From NCBI RefSeq assembly GCF_002897295.1, contig NZ_BEXF01000029.1:1-64000 (forward strand): DNA of 64,000 nt. The letters are read 5' to 3'. Below, in pieces: positions 52,159-60,993 of this stretch (the stretch's first letter is position 1; the number at the start of each line of letters is the position of its first letter). Source of the DNA: Brevibacillus reuszeri. Its GTDB lineage: Bacteria > Bacillota > Bacilli > Brevibacillales > Brevibacillaceae. The notes beneath the pieces are model-generated. The model was not told the origin of the DNA and ran no database searches. It saw nothing but the letters and a program-made list of their open reading frames with translations. The position numbers were made by a program, and so were the translations under genes.

Positions 52159-53781
52159 CTATTCCTTCCAGAACCATTCTACGATGTTGTCTGTAATCGG
52201 CCAGCCATGTCCATGTGGCTGAATCTTTGGCTGTCCGATCTCCAGCCCGTCACGTACCAAATACAAATGCTGGCGGTTGACGAGCCAAGCCCACGGCGCA
52301 TCACCTTTGGCACTGAAGCCGGTTTTTCCATCCCACTGTGCTTTCTTCCAATAGCCCAATGCTTCTTCCTCAGTCGTTGCCTGCAATGCCTTTTCCATAT
52401 AATCATCGACGACCGGATTGGAATAAAAGCCTGTATTGTACCAGCCGAGTCCTACCGTTTTGCTGCTGTACAGGTTGTACATCTCCAATGGATCATAGCT
52501 GCCCCAACCAAACAGGACTGCATTTGCATGCATCATTTTGGCGATGTCATCCCAGCTCTTGCCTTCTACCTTTACATTGATTCCGAGCGGTCTGATCATA
52601 TCGGACACCGCGATCGCGAGTGATTGGCGAGATGAATCATCTGCTTGGTAAATAAGCGTAAATTGTGCTTTTAGAGAGCCCTTTTCCCGTATTCCGTCGC
52701 CATTGACATCTTCCCAGCCTGCTTCTGACAGTATTTGTTTCGCTTGTGCCAAATCACCATCAGCCACTACGGTTTCTGGATTATACCAAGGCATACCATC
52801 TGCTACCGAGTAAGCAGGTGTACCGAAACCATCGAATATTCCGTCAACCAGCTTTTTTCGATCGATGGCGATATTAATCGCTTTGCGAATCGCGATATCT
52901 GCGGTTACATCGTTTCCGATCGGAACGCCTTCCTTTGTTTTTCCGCCTGCTTTTACGTACGGAAAAAGAATTCCACGGTTATCGACGCTATTGGCAATCA
53001 CCAGATGCATTCCTGGTATTTGCTGCTTCGCTACACTCGGCAGAACAAAAGCCATGTCGACCTCTCCTGCTTTGGCAGCGGCATAAGCAGCATCCTCCTT
53101 CAAGAAGAGAAACGTCAGCTTTTTAAATGCGGATTTTGGTCCGTAGTACTCCGGGTTCGCCTCAACGATCATCTGCTGACCAACATCCCATTGTACGAGC
53201 TGGAATGGACCCGAGCCAATCGGTTTCTTGCTGTAATCCGCACCATGAGCGTGCTTCGGTACAATCCCAGTAGAAACGAGAATGCTAACAAAAGTAGATT
53301 GTGGATGATTCAGGGTAAATTTGACAGTATGATCATCCAGTGCTTCTACGCTTTTCATGACCGTAACGTCGAGAACCGAACCACTCTTGGCAGCTGTCTC
53401 ATACGTATAAACAACATCCTCCGCTGTCAATGGATGACCGTCGGAGAACTTCACATCATTGCGCAGCATGACGGTCCAGGTCAAGCCATCAGGACTTACC
53501 TCGTAGCCTGTCGCGAGGTCATTGACAATTTTCAAATCCTTATCGCGCTTTAAAATCGTACTCTGAAACAGAGGCGAGCCATAACGTCCCCAGCCTGTTG
53601 TCGGGTCCAGCCCATCTTCTGGTTCATAGCCGATCGCTAGAATCAACTCGTCCTTCTTTTTGCTTGAATCCGCACTTGCATTCATCAGCTGTTCTTTTTT
53701 TGCTGCACCACAGCCGGCTATAAACATCATCGTGAGCGCAAGCACCCACACGATTGGCAATAGTAAGCGTTTTCTTATCAT
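52159..53781 (-). CDS. Nickel-importer binding lipoprotein, NikA-like (SBP_bac_5), about 540 aa
   Basis: Lipobox FIAGC at about residues 20-24, then a full SBP_bac_5 domain with IGYEPEDGLDPTTGWGRYGSPLFQS, VMLRNDVKFSDGHPLTAEDVVYTY by pieces and PIGSGPFQLVQWD. The order binding protein, two permeases, two ATPases, followed by the urease operon, points to nickel (free, His-chelated or metallophore-bound). Peptide transport cannot be excluded from sequence alone. ATG 53781 with TAGGAG upstream is chosen; the longer frame would hide the signal peptide behind 37 residues. Confidence 0.88.
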   Translation of the reverse strand: MIRKRLLLPIVWVLALTMMFIAGCGAAKKEQLMNASADSSKKKDELILAIGYEPEDGLDPTTGWGRYGSPLFQSTILKRDKDLKIVNDLATGYEVSPDGLTWTVMLRNDVKFSDGHPLTAEDVVYTYETAAKSGSVLDVTVMKSVEALDDHTVKFTLNHPQSTFVSILVSTGIVPKHAHGADYSKKPIGSGPFQLVQWDVGQQMIVEANPEYYGPKSAFKKLTFLFLKEDAAYAAAKAGEVDMAFVLPSVAKQQIPGMHLVIANSVDNRGILFPYVKAGGKTKEGVPIGNDVTADIAIRKAINIAIDRKKLVDGIFDGFGTPAYSVADGMPWYNPETVVADGDLAQAKQILSEAGWEDVNGDGIREKGSLKAQFTLIYQADDSSRQSLAIAVSDMIRPLGINVKVEGKSWDDIAKMMHANAVLFGWGSYDPLEMYNLYSSKTVGLGWYNTGFYSNPVVDDYMEKALQATTEEEALGYWKKAQWDGKTGFSAKGDAPWAWLVNRQHLYLVRDGLEIGQPKIQPHGHGWPITDNIVEWFWKE

Positions 53782-53893
53782 GAATACCTTTTCTCCTATC
53801 CACAAAAATTGTACGGAAGCGTCAAATATGGCGCCAGCGCATAACGAATAAGCCAGCTTCTTCTGCTTTTTTACAAGCGAAGAAATTCTCACC

Positions 53894-54016
53894 TCATATC
53901 CATGTATCGATCTTTTTACAAAAAACTATAGAGTGCTTGCAAAAACTGTTCACTTCTTTTACTAGACGGATATGGCTGTCTGGGGGGGAACAACAACCAT
54001 ACATGGCGATCGCCAT
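53894..54016 (-). other. Possible leader ORF before the nickel importer, 40 codons
   Basis: Begins MAIAMYGCCSPPDSHIRL at the ATG of the conserved leader and contains four Cys and two His. It parallels the frame before ureA. No clear ribosome site, so it is listed only as a possibility. Confidence 0.3.
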
Positions 54017-54050
54017 TGGAACAGGTGGGCGGTTGGTGGTTGGCGAACCA
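53966..54050 (-). promoter_or_regulatory. Structured leader element of the nickel importer operon (candidate nickel-responsive RNA)
   Basis: On the minus strand: GCCCACCT (54030-54023), a 14-bp palindrome ATGGCGATCGCCAT (54016-54003), then a 9-bp stem with arms TATGGTTGT (54001-53993) and ACAGCCATA (53979-53971) around a loop with seven C. It has one U-G pair that would be a C-A mismatch if read on the + strand. The first gene starts about 190 bp downstream, nearly the same distance as in the urease operon. The rest of 53782-54242 shows only AT-rich sequence and the terminator at 54201-54234. Confidence 0.6.
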
Positions 54051-54200
54051 ACTAGCTTACTATAATACATGTTTGTCGAATCGTATAGTGATAGAATCCT
54101 TTGCAAAATCGAAGCATGTCTCTCTTTCACAGGCTTTCATCTGCAAGGTCCGTCTTTGGTAGATTATCTCGATTATGAGAGAAAGTACTTTGGAAAAGCA

Positions 54201-54234
54201 CAAAAAAAGAAACCCCACATTAAGCGGGGCTTCT
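54201..54234 (-). terminator. Terminator of the dimethylformamidase-like gene
   Basis: AGAAACCCC (54208-54216) and GGGGCTTCT (54226-54234), then T7 on the minus strand, 9 bp after the stop. Confidence 0.88.
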
Positions 54235-54242
54235 TCCTCCAC

Positions 54243-56489
54243 TCATTTATCTAGGAAGCGGTTCAATACGTTGTCGCTGATGCGAGCTACATTATTGTTG
54301 TATTCATTCCAGGCCATACTTCCTGCCCAATTGATAGAGCCAACGGAGAAAACGGCACCTCCACCCTTAATATCAAAATACGTCATATCCGCCCTTACCA
54401 GTGGGTGCTCCTCGCCTCCTTGGCCAGGTGATGTGAACAACTGATCCTCGTGCACGAGCTGATAGCGGTTGTCAACGCCAATGGAAGTAGCAAGCCACAG
54501 TGTGTGAAGCGGCGTCCCAAGCTCAAAATCGAGACGGTCAATTTCGTCACCTACAGCTCCGCCCATGACCAAACCAAAGTCACCGATTACTTCGTTTTCA
54601 CCAATTCCTTCGAAGATAAAGCTGGCAGCAGGGCTGTTGCTGTCCGGCAAGCGCCTGTATCCGCTGCCGGGTCCCCATCCTTGGGCAGTAAAACCGATAC
54701 CAACCAGCTTTTGGGGAACAAAGCCATTGTGACGCCACAATCCTCCTGATGCACCTGTCGAGCTGTGATACAATTCACCCTGTGGCGACTCCCAGGAACG
54801 TGTTCCTGCGTTGCCACGACGCACTTCGATCAGATGCGACTGCTGCGGATCAATGCTGGTCACCCAGTAAAAACCGTTTGCCCCCAGGTACATGAGCCTT
54901 CCGCCGTTCGCTAAATATTCCTGCAGAGTCTCCATCATGGATCGTGTCCAATACTCCGGATGGGTGCCAGTGACGAGTACCTTATAACAGGAGAGCAGCT
55001 CAAGTCCGTCTCTATGAAGGTCTTCGTCCGTTGCGACATCATAGCCCTCAGCTCGCTTCTCCAGCCAGCCAGTAATATAGAGATCGGCGGCCAGATGACG
55101 AACTGCACCATTCTGCCAGTTCCGGTAGTGAGGACGAATGTTCATGATCGGCCGTAGGCGTGAGGAGTAATGAACCCCGCTTCCGTCGCTATGTGTATCA
55201 TAGATAGATTTGCCCAGCTCTGGATGATCTATCAGGTAACGATCCTGCGAAGAGAGCTTTAGCTCGTGCCCCATGAGAGGTTCGAGTCCCAGCTCGAATA
55301 ATCTTTCGTTGGCGTAGGCCAAATAGGTATTGGTCGGGGCCAGAAACAGGACTGGAGAGGTAGCTGCACTGAGGGTTGGCCGTACAAAAAACGGGATGTA
55401 ATCTGTTTTATCATCAGCCATGAGCTGAAGGGCATATACCCCGCTCTGCAAATGATTGGGCACTTGCCAGCTGATATCCACTTCCCAACCAGCATCTGCA
55501 ATGTCATCATCATGGAAATGCACGGCGGCATAATGCTTAGGTGCGGATGTGAACTCAAGGTGCTCACCGTTCCATAAGTGACTGGTAACAGCACGTGTCG
55601 GCCCTTGATGAAGAATTCCGTGGTAGCCATTTTTGGAGCGGTCTACAAGCTGAGAGGAAGAGATCTTGGTCCCAAAATCGTAGTGAGCGACGAGCATGTC
55701 TCCCGCGATCATCATAGGGTCTGCCCCTGCTGAAAGCTCCTTCAGGCTGGTAGAATCAAGCACCGTCTGGAAAAAACTAGGATTTTCTATTTTACCGTTA
55801 TAGTGCTGATGGACCTGATCGGTTTCATTCGGAGCTGCGGCAAGCAGTACACGCGTAGCGATGAAATCTGAAAAATCCAGCCTGGCATTTACCTTTACTA
55901 ACTCGGTTTCATCTGCAGCAGTCCAACCGTCGCAACGACTGACCAACAGGGAGACTACTTCTGTTTGCCCAGAATATTGGGTCACGATTTCATACCAAGC
56001 TCTAGCGTGTAATGGATTCTCGGAGGATACCCGAATCGTGTCCAGGTTCTTGTCTGTTAACGTAAATGTCAGGTGCCCGTCCATATCCAGATATAGCTCG
56101 GCTCCAGCTCTCCCGTTCATTGAACCTGCCGACCATATAGTCTGTCTATGTCCTGAAGCAGGTTTTGTCGGCCATGCCCAGAGATGCACCGTGAATTGCC
56201 GATGGTCCAGCCAATCAGAAGGAAGAGGGAGCTCAGCATATGATCCTGCCGAAGTCTTTTGTAGCCGACCGGGGTATTCCCTTGATATTTCACTGATGAT
56301 CGGCTCGCTTTCTAGCTCCTGACTATCCGGGTCAGTCATACCGCCTATTAAACGAACGATACCTGCTGTGTAAGTAGAACTGGTCGTGCTAATCATGAAA
56401 TTAAGCTTCTGTCCAGGCTCTACGCTGATTTGATCCGCGTAACCCACAATCGTCAGATGATCCTGTTTACCCTCAGCATTTGTTTGCAT
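54243..56489 (-). CDS. N,N-dimethylformamidase large-subunit-like protein, 748 aa
   Basis: The C-terminal two-thirds match the N,N-dimethylformamidase beta-subunit family: PVLFLAPTNTYLAYANER, LELLSCYKVLVTGTHPEYWTRSMME (with the Glu/Tyr region that holds iron in the known enzyme), ANGGRLMYLGANGFYWV and SSTGASGGLWR. The N-terminal part, about residues 90-250, is a LamG/concanavalin-like domain (FTVHLWAWPTKPASGHRQTIWS by pieces). There is no signal peptide, and I see no small-subunit gene nearby, which the known enzyme needs. The real substrate may be another formamide or amide. Single-gene unit. Confidence 0.8.
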   Translation of the reverse strand: MQTNAEGKQDHLTIVGYADQISVEPGQKLNFMISTTSSTYTAGIVRLIGGMTDPDSQELESEPIISEISREYPGRLQKTSAGSYAELPLPSDWLDHRQFTVHLWAWPTKPASGHRQTIWSAGSMNGRAGAELYLDMDGHLTFTLTDKNLDTIRVSSENPLHARAWYEIVTQYSGQTEVVSLLVSRCDGWTAADETELVKVNARLDFSDFIATRVLLAAAPNETDQVHQHYNGKIENPSFFQTVLDSTSLKELSAGADPMMIAGDMLVAHYDFGTKISSSQLVDRSKNGYHGILHQGPTRAVTSHLWNGEHLEFTSAPKHYAAVHFHDDDIADAGWEVDISWQVPNHLQSGVYALQLMADDKTDYIPFFVRPTLSAATSPVLFLAPTNTYLAYANERLFELGLEPLMGHELKLSSQDRYLIDHPELGKSIYDTHSDGSGVHYSSRLRPIMNIRPHYRNWQNGAVRHLAADLYITGWLEKRAEGYDVATDEDLHRDGLELLSCYKVLVTGTHPEYWTRSMMETLQEYLANGGRLMYLGANGFYWVTSIDPQQSHLIEVRRGNAGTRSWESPQGELYHSSTGASGGLWRHNGFVPQKLVGIGFTAQGWGPGSGYRRLPDSNSPAASFIFEGIGENEVIGDFGLVMGGAVGDEIDRLDFELGTPLHTLWLATSIGVDNRYQLVHEDQLFTSPGQGGEEHPLVRADMTYFDIKGGGAVFSVGSINWAGSMAWNEYNNNVARISDNVLNRFLDK

Positions 56490-56721
56490 CGCTTTGCCAC
56501 CTCCGTGGAAAAATGTTTGATTCTCTCTTCCTGTCCAGATTCATCATCGGCAAATGATCGTTGTTTTTTCTAAATCATCAAAATATTTACTCCATTAACA
56601 AATAAAGCAATTTTAATGCCAACGCAAAAAAAGCGTGTGAATGGCTGGCTTTTACTGACGCACTGTTGAAATAAATGAATGTAATTAGGATAAATACCCC
56701 CATTTACCCAGTTACGCCCAA

Positions 56722-56754
56722 TAAAAAAGTCGCCACGAAAAATACGCGACGACT
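56722..56754 (-). terminator. Terminator of the peptide-processing operon
   Basis: AGTCG (56728-56732) and CGACT (56750-56754) with inner GCG/CGC-type pairs, then T6 on the minus strand, after the C45 gene. The remaining 56490-56721 shows no gene. Confidence 0.65.
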
Positions 56755-56769
56755 GTACTGCCATGCCAT

Positions 56770-57882
56770 TTATAAAATTGGTTTGGCGATTTCGTGCTTC
56801 TCAGAAAAATGATACCTCTCATACGTGCTTTGACAAGGCTGACCTTTGGATAATTCAAAGGTACCTGTCGTCAAATTCATGACGATAGAGAACAAAGTAC
56901 AATCGAGCAGCGCTGCCTCTTCATTCTCCTCCGCTTCCCCATGGCGGCAGATTGCGTTCGGATAGCTGAAGTGATCTCGAAATATATCCTTTATATCATC
57001 CTCGTCAATATTGCCTCGCTCCGCTGTCAGCAATTTCGTCGCTCTCCCCATCCGCAAATACGTATCAGAGGCCCCCATGCGAACGGAGTCATCTACCTGT
57101 ATGCGAGGGCAGACAAAATGATTCGTATGAGTGATATGTCCTTCCAACGGATAGAGAACGTCGTAGTTTACCTGTGCAGTCTCTACCCCTACCGCCTCTC
57201 CTTCTCGATGAGCCAGCAAATAATTAGCCGCCGTCCCTCGGGGAAGTCTCGTGATTTGACGAATCGCCTGAGGCAGCGTGCTGCTATTCAAAATTCCTCG
57301 CAAAATGATGTGAATCGGAACCCCAACTGATTTTTCCGACGTTCGAAGGAAATTCAGGCATACCGCTAGTCCCTTGGCGTTCATTCCAATTTTCCCGACT
57401 ATCCCCGCTTCCGTAATCATAAGAATAGTCGGTCGTGGCGGCTGCTCGATTTCTACCACCACGAGCCCATCTGCTACGAGATTGACCCAGTCCCAGTTTT
57501 GTCCGATGAGCGTCTCCTGTCTTTTCGTAGCAGGCGGGACTGCCGCTATGCATGTGCACCCGTCTGCTTTCGAAGTGGAGCCGCCCAGATTGGTAATGAT
57601 TTCGCTTCGCGCATTCAAGGCGACGATATCCTGTAAATCAAGACCTGCCCCTTCGCTGATGCCTTTGATTTCTTCCATGATCTCCGCGTCGTACTGCTCA
57701 ATCCATGGGATAAACTGGGCAGCATATGCTGTTGCCACTTCCCACGAGATGGCTGCCCCTTCCCGGAAGGCTCGTTCATATGCACGCAGATTCGTTACGA
57801 TTTGCCCTCTGGCAAGCTGTCCGAATTGCCTCCCTCTTTCGTATGCTGTACCGCTAATCCGAAAGACAGGAAATTCTTTCAT
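56770..57882 (-). CDS. C45-family acyltransferase/amidohydrolase (penicillin acyltransferase-like), 370 aa
   Basis: An Ntn-hydrolase of the acyl-CoA:6-aminopenicillanate acyltransferase (C45) family. The precursor should cleave itself before C109 in ADGCTCIAA, exposing the N-terminal Cys nucleophile. QNWDWVN, ITEAGIVGKIGMNAKGLAVCLNFL and LTHTNHF-like (HITHTNHFVCP) motifs support the family. Bacterial members hydrolyse or transfer N-acyl groups. Last gene of the operon, 18 bp after the GNAT gene, so it may deacylate imported N-acyl peptides. Confidence 0.88.
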   Translation of the reverse strand: MKEFPVFRISGTAYERGRQFGQLARGQIVTNLRAYERAFREGAAISWEVATAYAAQFIPWIEQYDAEIMEEIKGISEGAGLDLQDIVALNARSEIITNLGGSTSKADGCTCIAAVPPATKRQETLIGQNWDWVNLVADGLVVVEIEQPPRPTILMITEAGIVGKIGMNAKGLAVCLNFLRTSEKSVGVPIHIILRGILNSSTLPQAIRQITRLPRGTAANYLLAHREGEAVGVETAQVNYDVLYPLEGHITHTNHFVCPRIQVDDSVRMGASDTYLRMGRATKLLTAERGNIDEDDIKDIFRDHFSYPNAICRHGEAEENEEAALLDCTLFSIVMNLTTGTFELSKGQPCQSTYERYHFSEKHEIAKPIL

Positions 57883-57900
57883 CTTGAGAAGCGCCCCCTT

Positions 57901-58374
57901 TTACAATGTCTTTTCCATGTAATAGCGATCGTGTCCGCTGCCGTACTCCGCAATACGTGTCTCTATAATCTGAAAGCCCGCTTTTTGATAAAGAGCAACC
58001 GCCCCGACATTTTCCGGTCCGACGGTCAAGCAAACCTTTGTAAATCCGTCCTCTCGCAATTGCGCAAGCAAGCTCTCCAAAAAAGCGTAGCCGTACCCCA
58101 AGCCTTTTTTGTCCATTCGAATATAGTACCCGTACACATACGCTTTGTCGGGCTGGCGAAAATCTCTCATCAGCTCACAAACACCAACGGGTCGAGGGTC
58201 TCCCTCTTCCTGAAAAAGGACGATGCAGCCATGTCTGGCAAGCGGTACGAGCACCCATTCATCGATGCCTCCACGCGCGCCAAAGGCTTCCTGCTCCAGC
58301 TCCTTCAGCATCACTAGCTGTTCCTCCGTTAATGTCTCCACGATTTTAAGTGTTGTCGCTTTTGTCCTGTGCAT
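57901..58374 (-). CDS. GNAT N-acetyltransferase, 157 aa
   Basis: A single GNAT domain with acetyl-CoA loop KKGLGYGYAFLESLL, VCLTVGPENVGAVALYQKAGF and a C-terminal DRYYMEKTL typical of RimI-like enzymes. It probably acetylates an amine, perhaps a D-amino acid or peptide amine, given its place between an epimerase and a C45 amidohydrolase. Gaps of 43 bp upstream and 18 bp downstream suggest one transcript. Confidence 0.85.
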   Translation of the reverse strand: MHRTKATTLKIVETLTEEQLVMLKELEQEAFGARGGIDEWVLVPLARHGCIVLFQEEGDPRPVGVCELMRDFRQPDKAYVYGYYIRMDKKGLGYGYAFLESLLAQLREDGFTKVCLTVGPENVGAVALYQKAGFQIIETRIAEYGSGHDRYYMEKTL

Positions 58375-58417
58375 GGCTGTTCATCTCCTATTCTCTCTTG
58401 CCTGAAACCTTCAGACG

Positions 58418-59527
58418 TCAACGAATTTGCTCTGACATCACCGTTAGCTCGGCGAGAATCGCTTCATCGACCTCGATCCCCAATCCCGGTTTGTCGCTCA
58501 CTACAATTTGATTTCCTTGGCACGTCAAATTCCCCACATCTTTTGAAAAAATGAAAGGACCTGCCAATTCATTTGAAATAATATTTTTCTTCGCGATCGA
58601 CAAGTGAGCTCCTGCTGCACTTCCCACTGATGATTCTGGCATCGAGCCAATCTGGCATTCCATCCCGGCCATTTCCGCTTGATGAACCAGCTTGCTTGCA
58701 GGGTAGATGCCCCCGCACTTCATTAGCTTGATGTTCACCTTATCGGCTGCCTTTTTCGCGATGACTTCCCGCATTTCGCTCGGCCCGAGCAAGCCCTCGT
58801 CGACCATGATCGGAATCGTCGTTTGCCTGCGAATATCCGCCAATGCTTCCAGATCATCAGCCAGGACGGGCTGCTCCATCCAATCGATTTGGCAATCCTC
58901 GATTTGCCCGAGGGCCAACAAGGAATTGGCGCGATTGACCCAGCCCTGATTGGCGTCTACCCGCAGCTTCACAGCCGGCCCCACCGCTTCGCGGACCGCA
59001 CGAATGCGCAGTACGTCTGTCATAAGGTCGGCGCCAACCTTTATTTTTACACTGTCAAATCCAGATGCTACAGCCTGCTTCGCTTCCTCTGCCATAATCT
59101 CAGGCGCAAGAATACTGAGTACGTATGGCAGGGACAAAGTCGAATGATATTTTCCACCCAGTAAATGATAGACGGGCTGCCCTGCGGCCTTTCCCATTAA
59201 ATCGTAGCACGCGATATCAATAGCCGCTTTTGCTGCCGGTGCTTGGTATACGCACTGATTCATCAAGTCGTGAATTCGCTCGATGTCAAACGGATTTTCG
59301 CCGATGATCGCCGGGATCAGGTGATGCACGAGCAGCGCATATGTGCTCTCCCAAGTCTCCCCCGTGACATGCTGATCGGGAACGGATTCTCCAAAGCCCA
59401 CCAGTCCATCATCGGTCTCTACACGCACAATAATAGAAGGCATCTCGTAATAGGTGGCGTATGCAACAATAAACGGGCGCAAAAGGGGGATTCTGATAGC
59501 ATGGACCTGGACAGACTTTATTTTCAT
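58418..59527 (-). CDS. Enolase-superfamily epimerase/racemase (MLE subgroup), 369 aa
   Basis: A muconate-lactonizing-type enzyme: KxK acid/base pair K161 and K163 (VKIKVG), Mg ligands D191 (RVDANQGW), E218 (WMEQP) and D243 (MVDEG), and second-face lysines at 267/270 (IKLMKCGG). This pattern fits dipeptide epimerases (L-Ala-D/L-Glu type) and N-acylamino acid racemases. Its position among peptide-binding and peptidase-like genes favours dipeptide epimerisation. It lies 5 bp after the serine hydrolase gene. Confidence 0.9.
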   Translation of the reverse strand: MKIKSVQVHAIRIPLLRPFIVAYATYYEMPSIIVRVETDDGLVGFGESVPDQHVTGETWESTYALLVHHLIPAIIGENPFDIERIHDLMNQCVYQAPAAKAAIDIACYDLMGKAAGQPVYHLLGGKYHSTLSLPYVLSILAPEIMAEEAKQAVASGFDSVKIKVGADLMTDVLRIRAVREAVGPAVKLRVDANQGWVNRANSLLALGQIEDCQIDWMEQPVLADDLEALADIRRQTTIPIMVDEGLLGPSEMREVIAKKAADKVNIKLMKCGGIYPASKLVHQAEMAGMECQIGSMPESSVGSAAGAHLSIAKKNIISNELAGPFIFSKDVGNLTCQGNQIVVSDKPGLGIEVDEAILAELTVMSEQIR

Positions 59528-59532
59528 TTCGT

Positions 59533-60990
59533 TTATACCTCCGTAGCTAGAACCTTAGGAATTTGTCGATACCCGAAAGCAACAGCTTTTACTTTTCCGT
59601 CTTCTCCGTTTGTAAAGCCGATTGTCAGCTCGCTTCCGTCCATGTGGGCCAAAAAGTAATCTTCGGCGATCTGCATAAGCGGATACTTCACTGCTTTGTC
59701 GCTTGCAAAAATAGCCGTATTGTTTATTAGAGTCAGCACACCTTCCTCTACCGTGATGCTGACATCCATCCCTTCGCCTGAGACATATCTGCCCACGTAC
59801 TCATCGAATCGATTTGTCGTCGCCCGATATTCTTCATAAGTGACCAGAGGCACGTCGGCTTCCCTACCTTCGAGAAGATTCAAGGCAGCCAAAGTCAGCT
59901 TTTCCACCGGTGTTCCGATCAGGTTAGCCAAAGCCATTGTTGTAATTCCTCTTTCGGGAACGATGCTCAAATGAGCCGCAACGCCCTTGATTGCTCCCCC
60001 ATGCTTCAGAAGCGTTCCTCCATAATAGTTGGCCTCCACCATCAGGCCATACCCATAATACCTTTTGTAGTTACACTCGATATGAGGAAGGGTCATCTGT
60101 CTAACACTTTCTTCAGAAAGTATCCGTTCTTTGCCGACCATTCCGCCTGTACGAAAAATTTCAGCGTAATTCAGCATATCGCGAACAGTCGAATTCAAAT
60201 GTCCGGATGCAGCTACAGCTGGCCCATCCTCCCATTGAGGGTCAGGGTACAGCTCAGGTACTCCATGATTGTCTCTCATGTGATAAATCGTAGTTACATC
60301 TGGATAACGAGGCAGATCACTCAAAAGAAAGGTACTGCTCGGCATATCTGCCGGATCAAGAATGTGCTGCTTCACGTAGACGTCATACGGTTTTCCGCTC
60401 ACTTCGGCAATAATGGCTCCGAGCAGGGAATAGCCGTCATTGGAGTAACTAAAATGCTGACCAGGCGTACCCAACAATTCGTAGTCCACCCTTGAGAGAA
60501 CCTCGATAAATTCCTGATACGTATGGATCGGCTTCTGATCTTCCTTCTTCAAAAATCTGTGTATCGGATTTGCCTCTTCTGGAAGCGTATCGAGCAAGGA
60601 ATTTTTGATCGCGAGCAAATCAACAGGAAGCGGCGGAAGTCCTGCTGAATGCGTCATAAAGTGATGAATCGTCATTTGCTCCGTCTTCTGACGGTCCGGT
60701 GTCCGAAACTGTGGCAGGTACGTAAGAACAGGATCATGGACGGACAGCTTTCCGGCTTCCTGCAGCTGCATGATCGCCATGCAAGTAAAGGACTTGGTGA
60801 CCGATGCCAGTCCCATGACGGTATCAGGCGTAATCTCCAGCTTCTGCTCGGCGTCGCGGTAGCCGAACCCTTTTCGATACAGACTCTTACCGTCATGATT
60901 GACTCCAATGACGAACCCAGGTGCCTGGCTCTCCTTTATCACCTTTTCTGCGAGCTCTTCAAACGTGCTTTCCCAACCTTGTTTATTCAT
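59533..60990 (-). CDS. Beta-lactamase-fold serine hydrolase, copy 2, 485 aa
   Basis: A class C/PBP-fold enzyme with SxxK at S63-K66 (LASVTKSF), YSN in HFSYSNDGYSLLGA and a C-terminal beta-barrel domain (residues about 375-485). It has no signal peptide, so it acts in the cytoplasm on imported substrates, probably as a peptidase, D-aminopeptidase or esterase. It is a close paralogue of the gene 3 bp upstream, aligned end to end with matching motif positions, so a tandem duplication. Confidence 0.9.
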   Translation of the reverse strand: MNKQGWESTFEELAEKVIKESQAPGFVIGVNHDGKSLYRKGFGYRDAEQKLEITPDTVMGLASVTKSFTCMAIMQLQEAGKLSVHDPVLTYLPQFRTPDRQKTEQMTIHHFMTHSAGLPPLPVDLLAIKNSLLDTLPEEANPIHRFLKKEDQKPIHTYQEFIEVLSRVDYELLGTPGQHFSYSNDGYSLLGAIIAEVSGKPYDVYVKQHILDPADMPSSTFLLSDLPRYPDVTTIYHMRDNHGVPELYPDPQWEDGPAVAASGHLNSTVRDMLNYAEIFRTGGMVGKERILSEESVRQMTLPHIECNYKRYYGYGLMVEANYYGGTLLKHGGAIKGVAAHLSIVPERGITTMALANLIGTPVEKLTLAALNLLEGREADVPLVTYEEYRATTNRFDEYVGRYVSGEGMDVSITVEEGVLTLINNTAIFASDKAVKYPLMQIAEDYFLAHMDGSELTIGFTNGEDGKVKAVAFGYRQIPKVLATEV

Positions 60991-60993
60991 CCT

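Noticed and set aside
53781..53892. Longer N-terminus for the nickel-binding lipoprotein
   Set aside because: ATG 53781 has TAGGAG upstream and gives a normal lipoprotein signal; the extension does not.
48530..54050. The shared leaders as cobalamin, fluoride or NiCo riboswitches
   Set aside because: None of the core sequences I know for these classes (for example the B12-box GCCACTG) are present; GGCGAT-like similarity to the fluoride class is on the wrong strand and lacks its other conserved parts.
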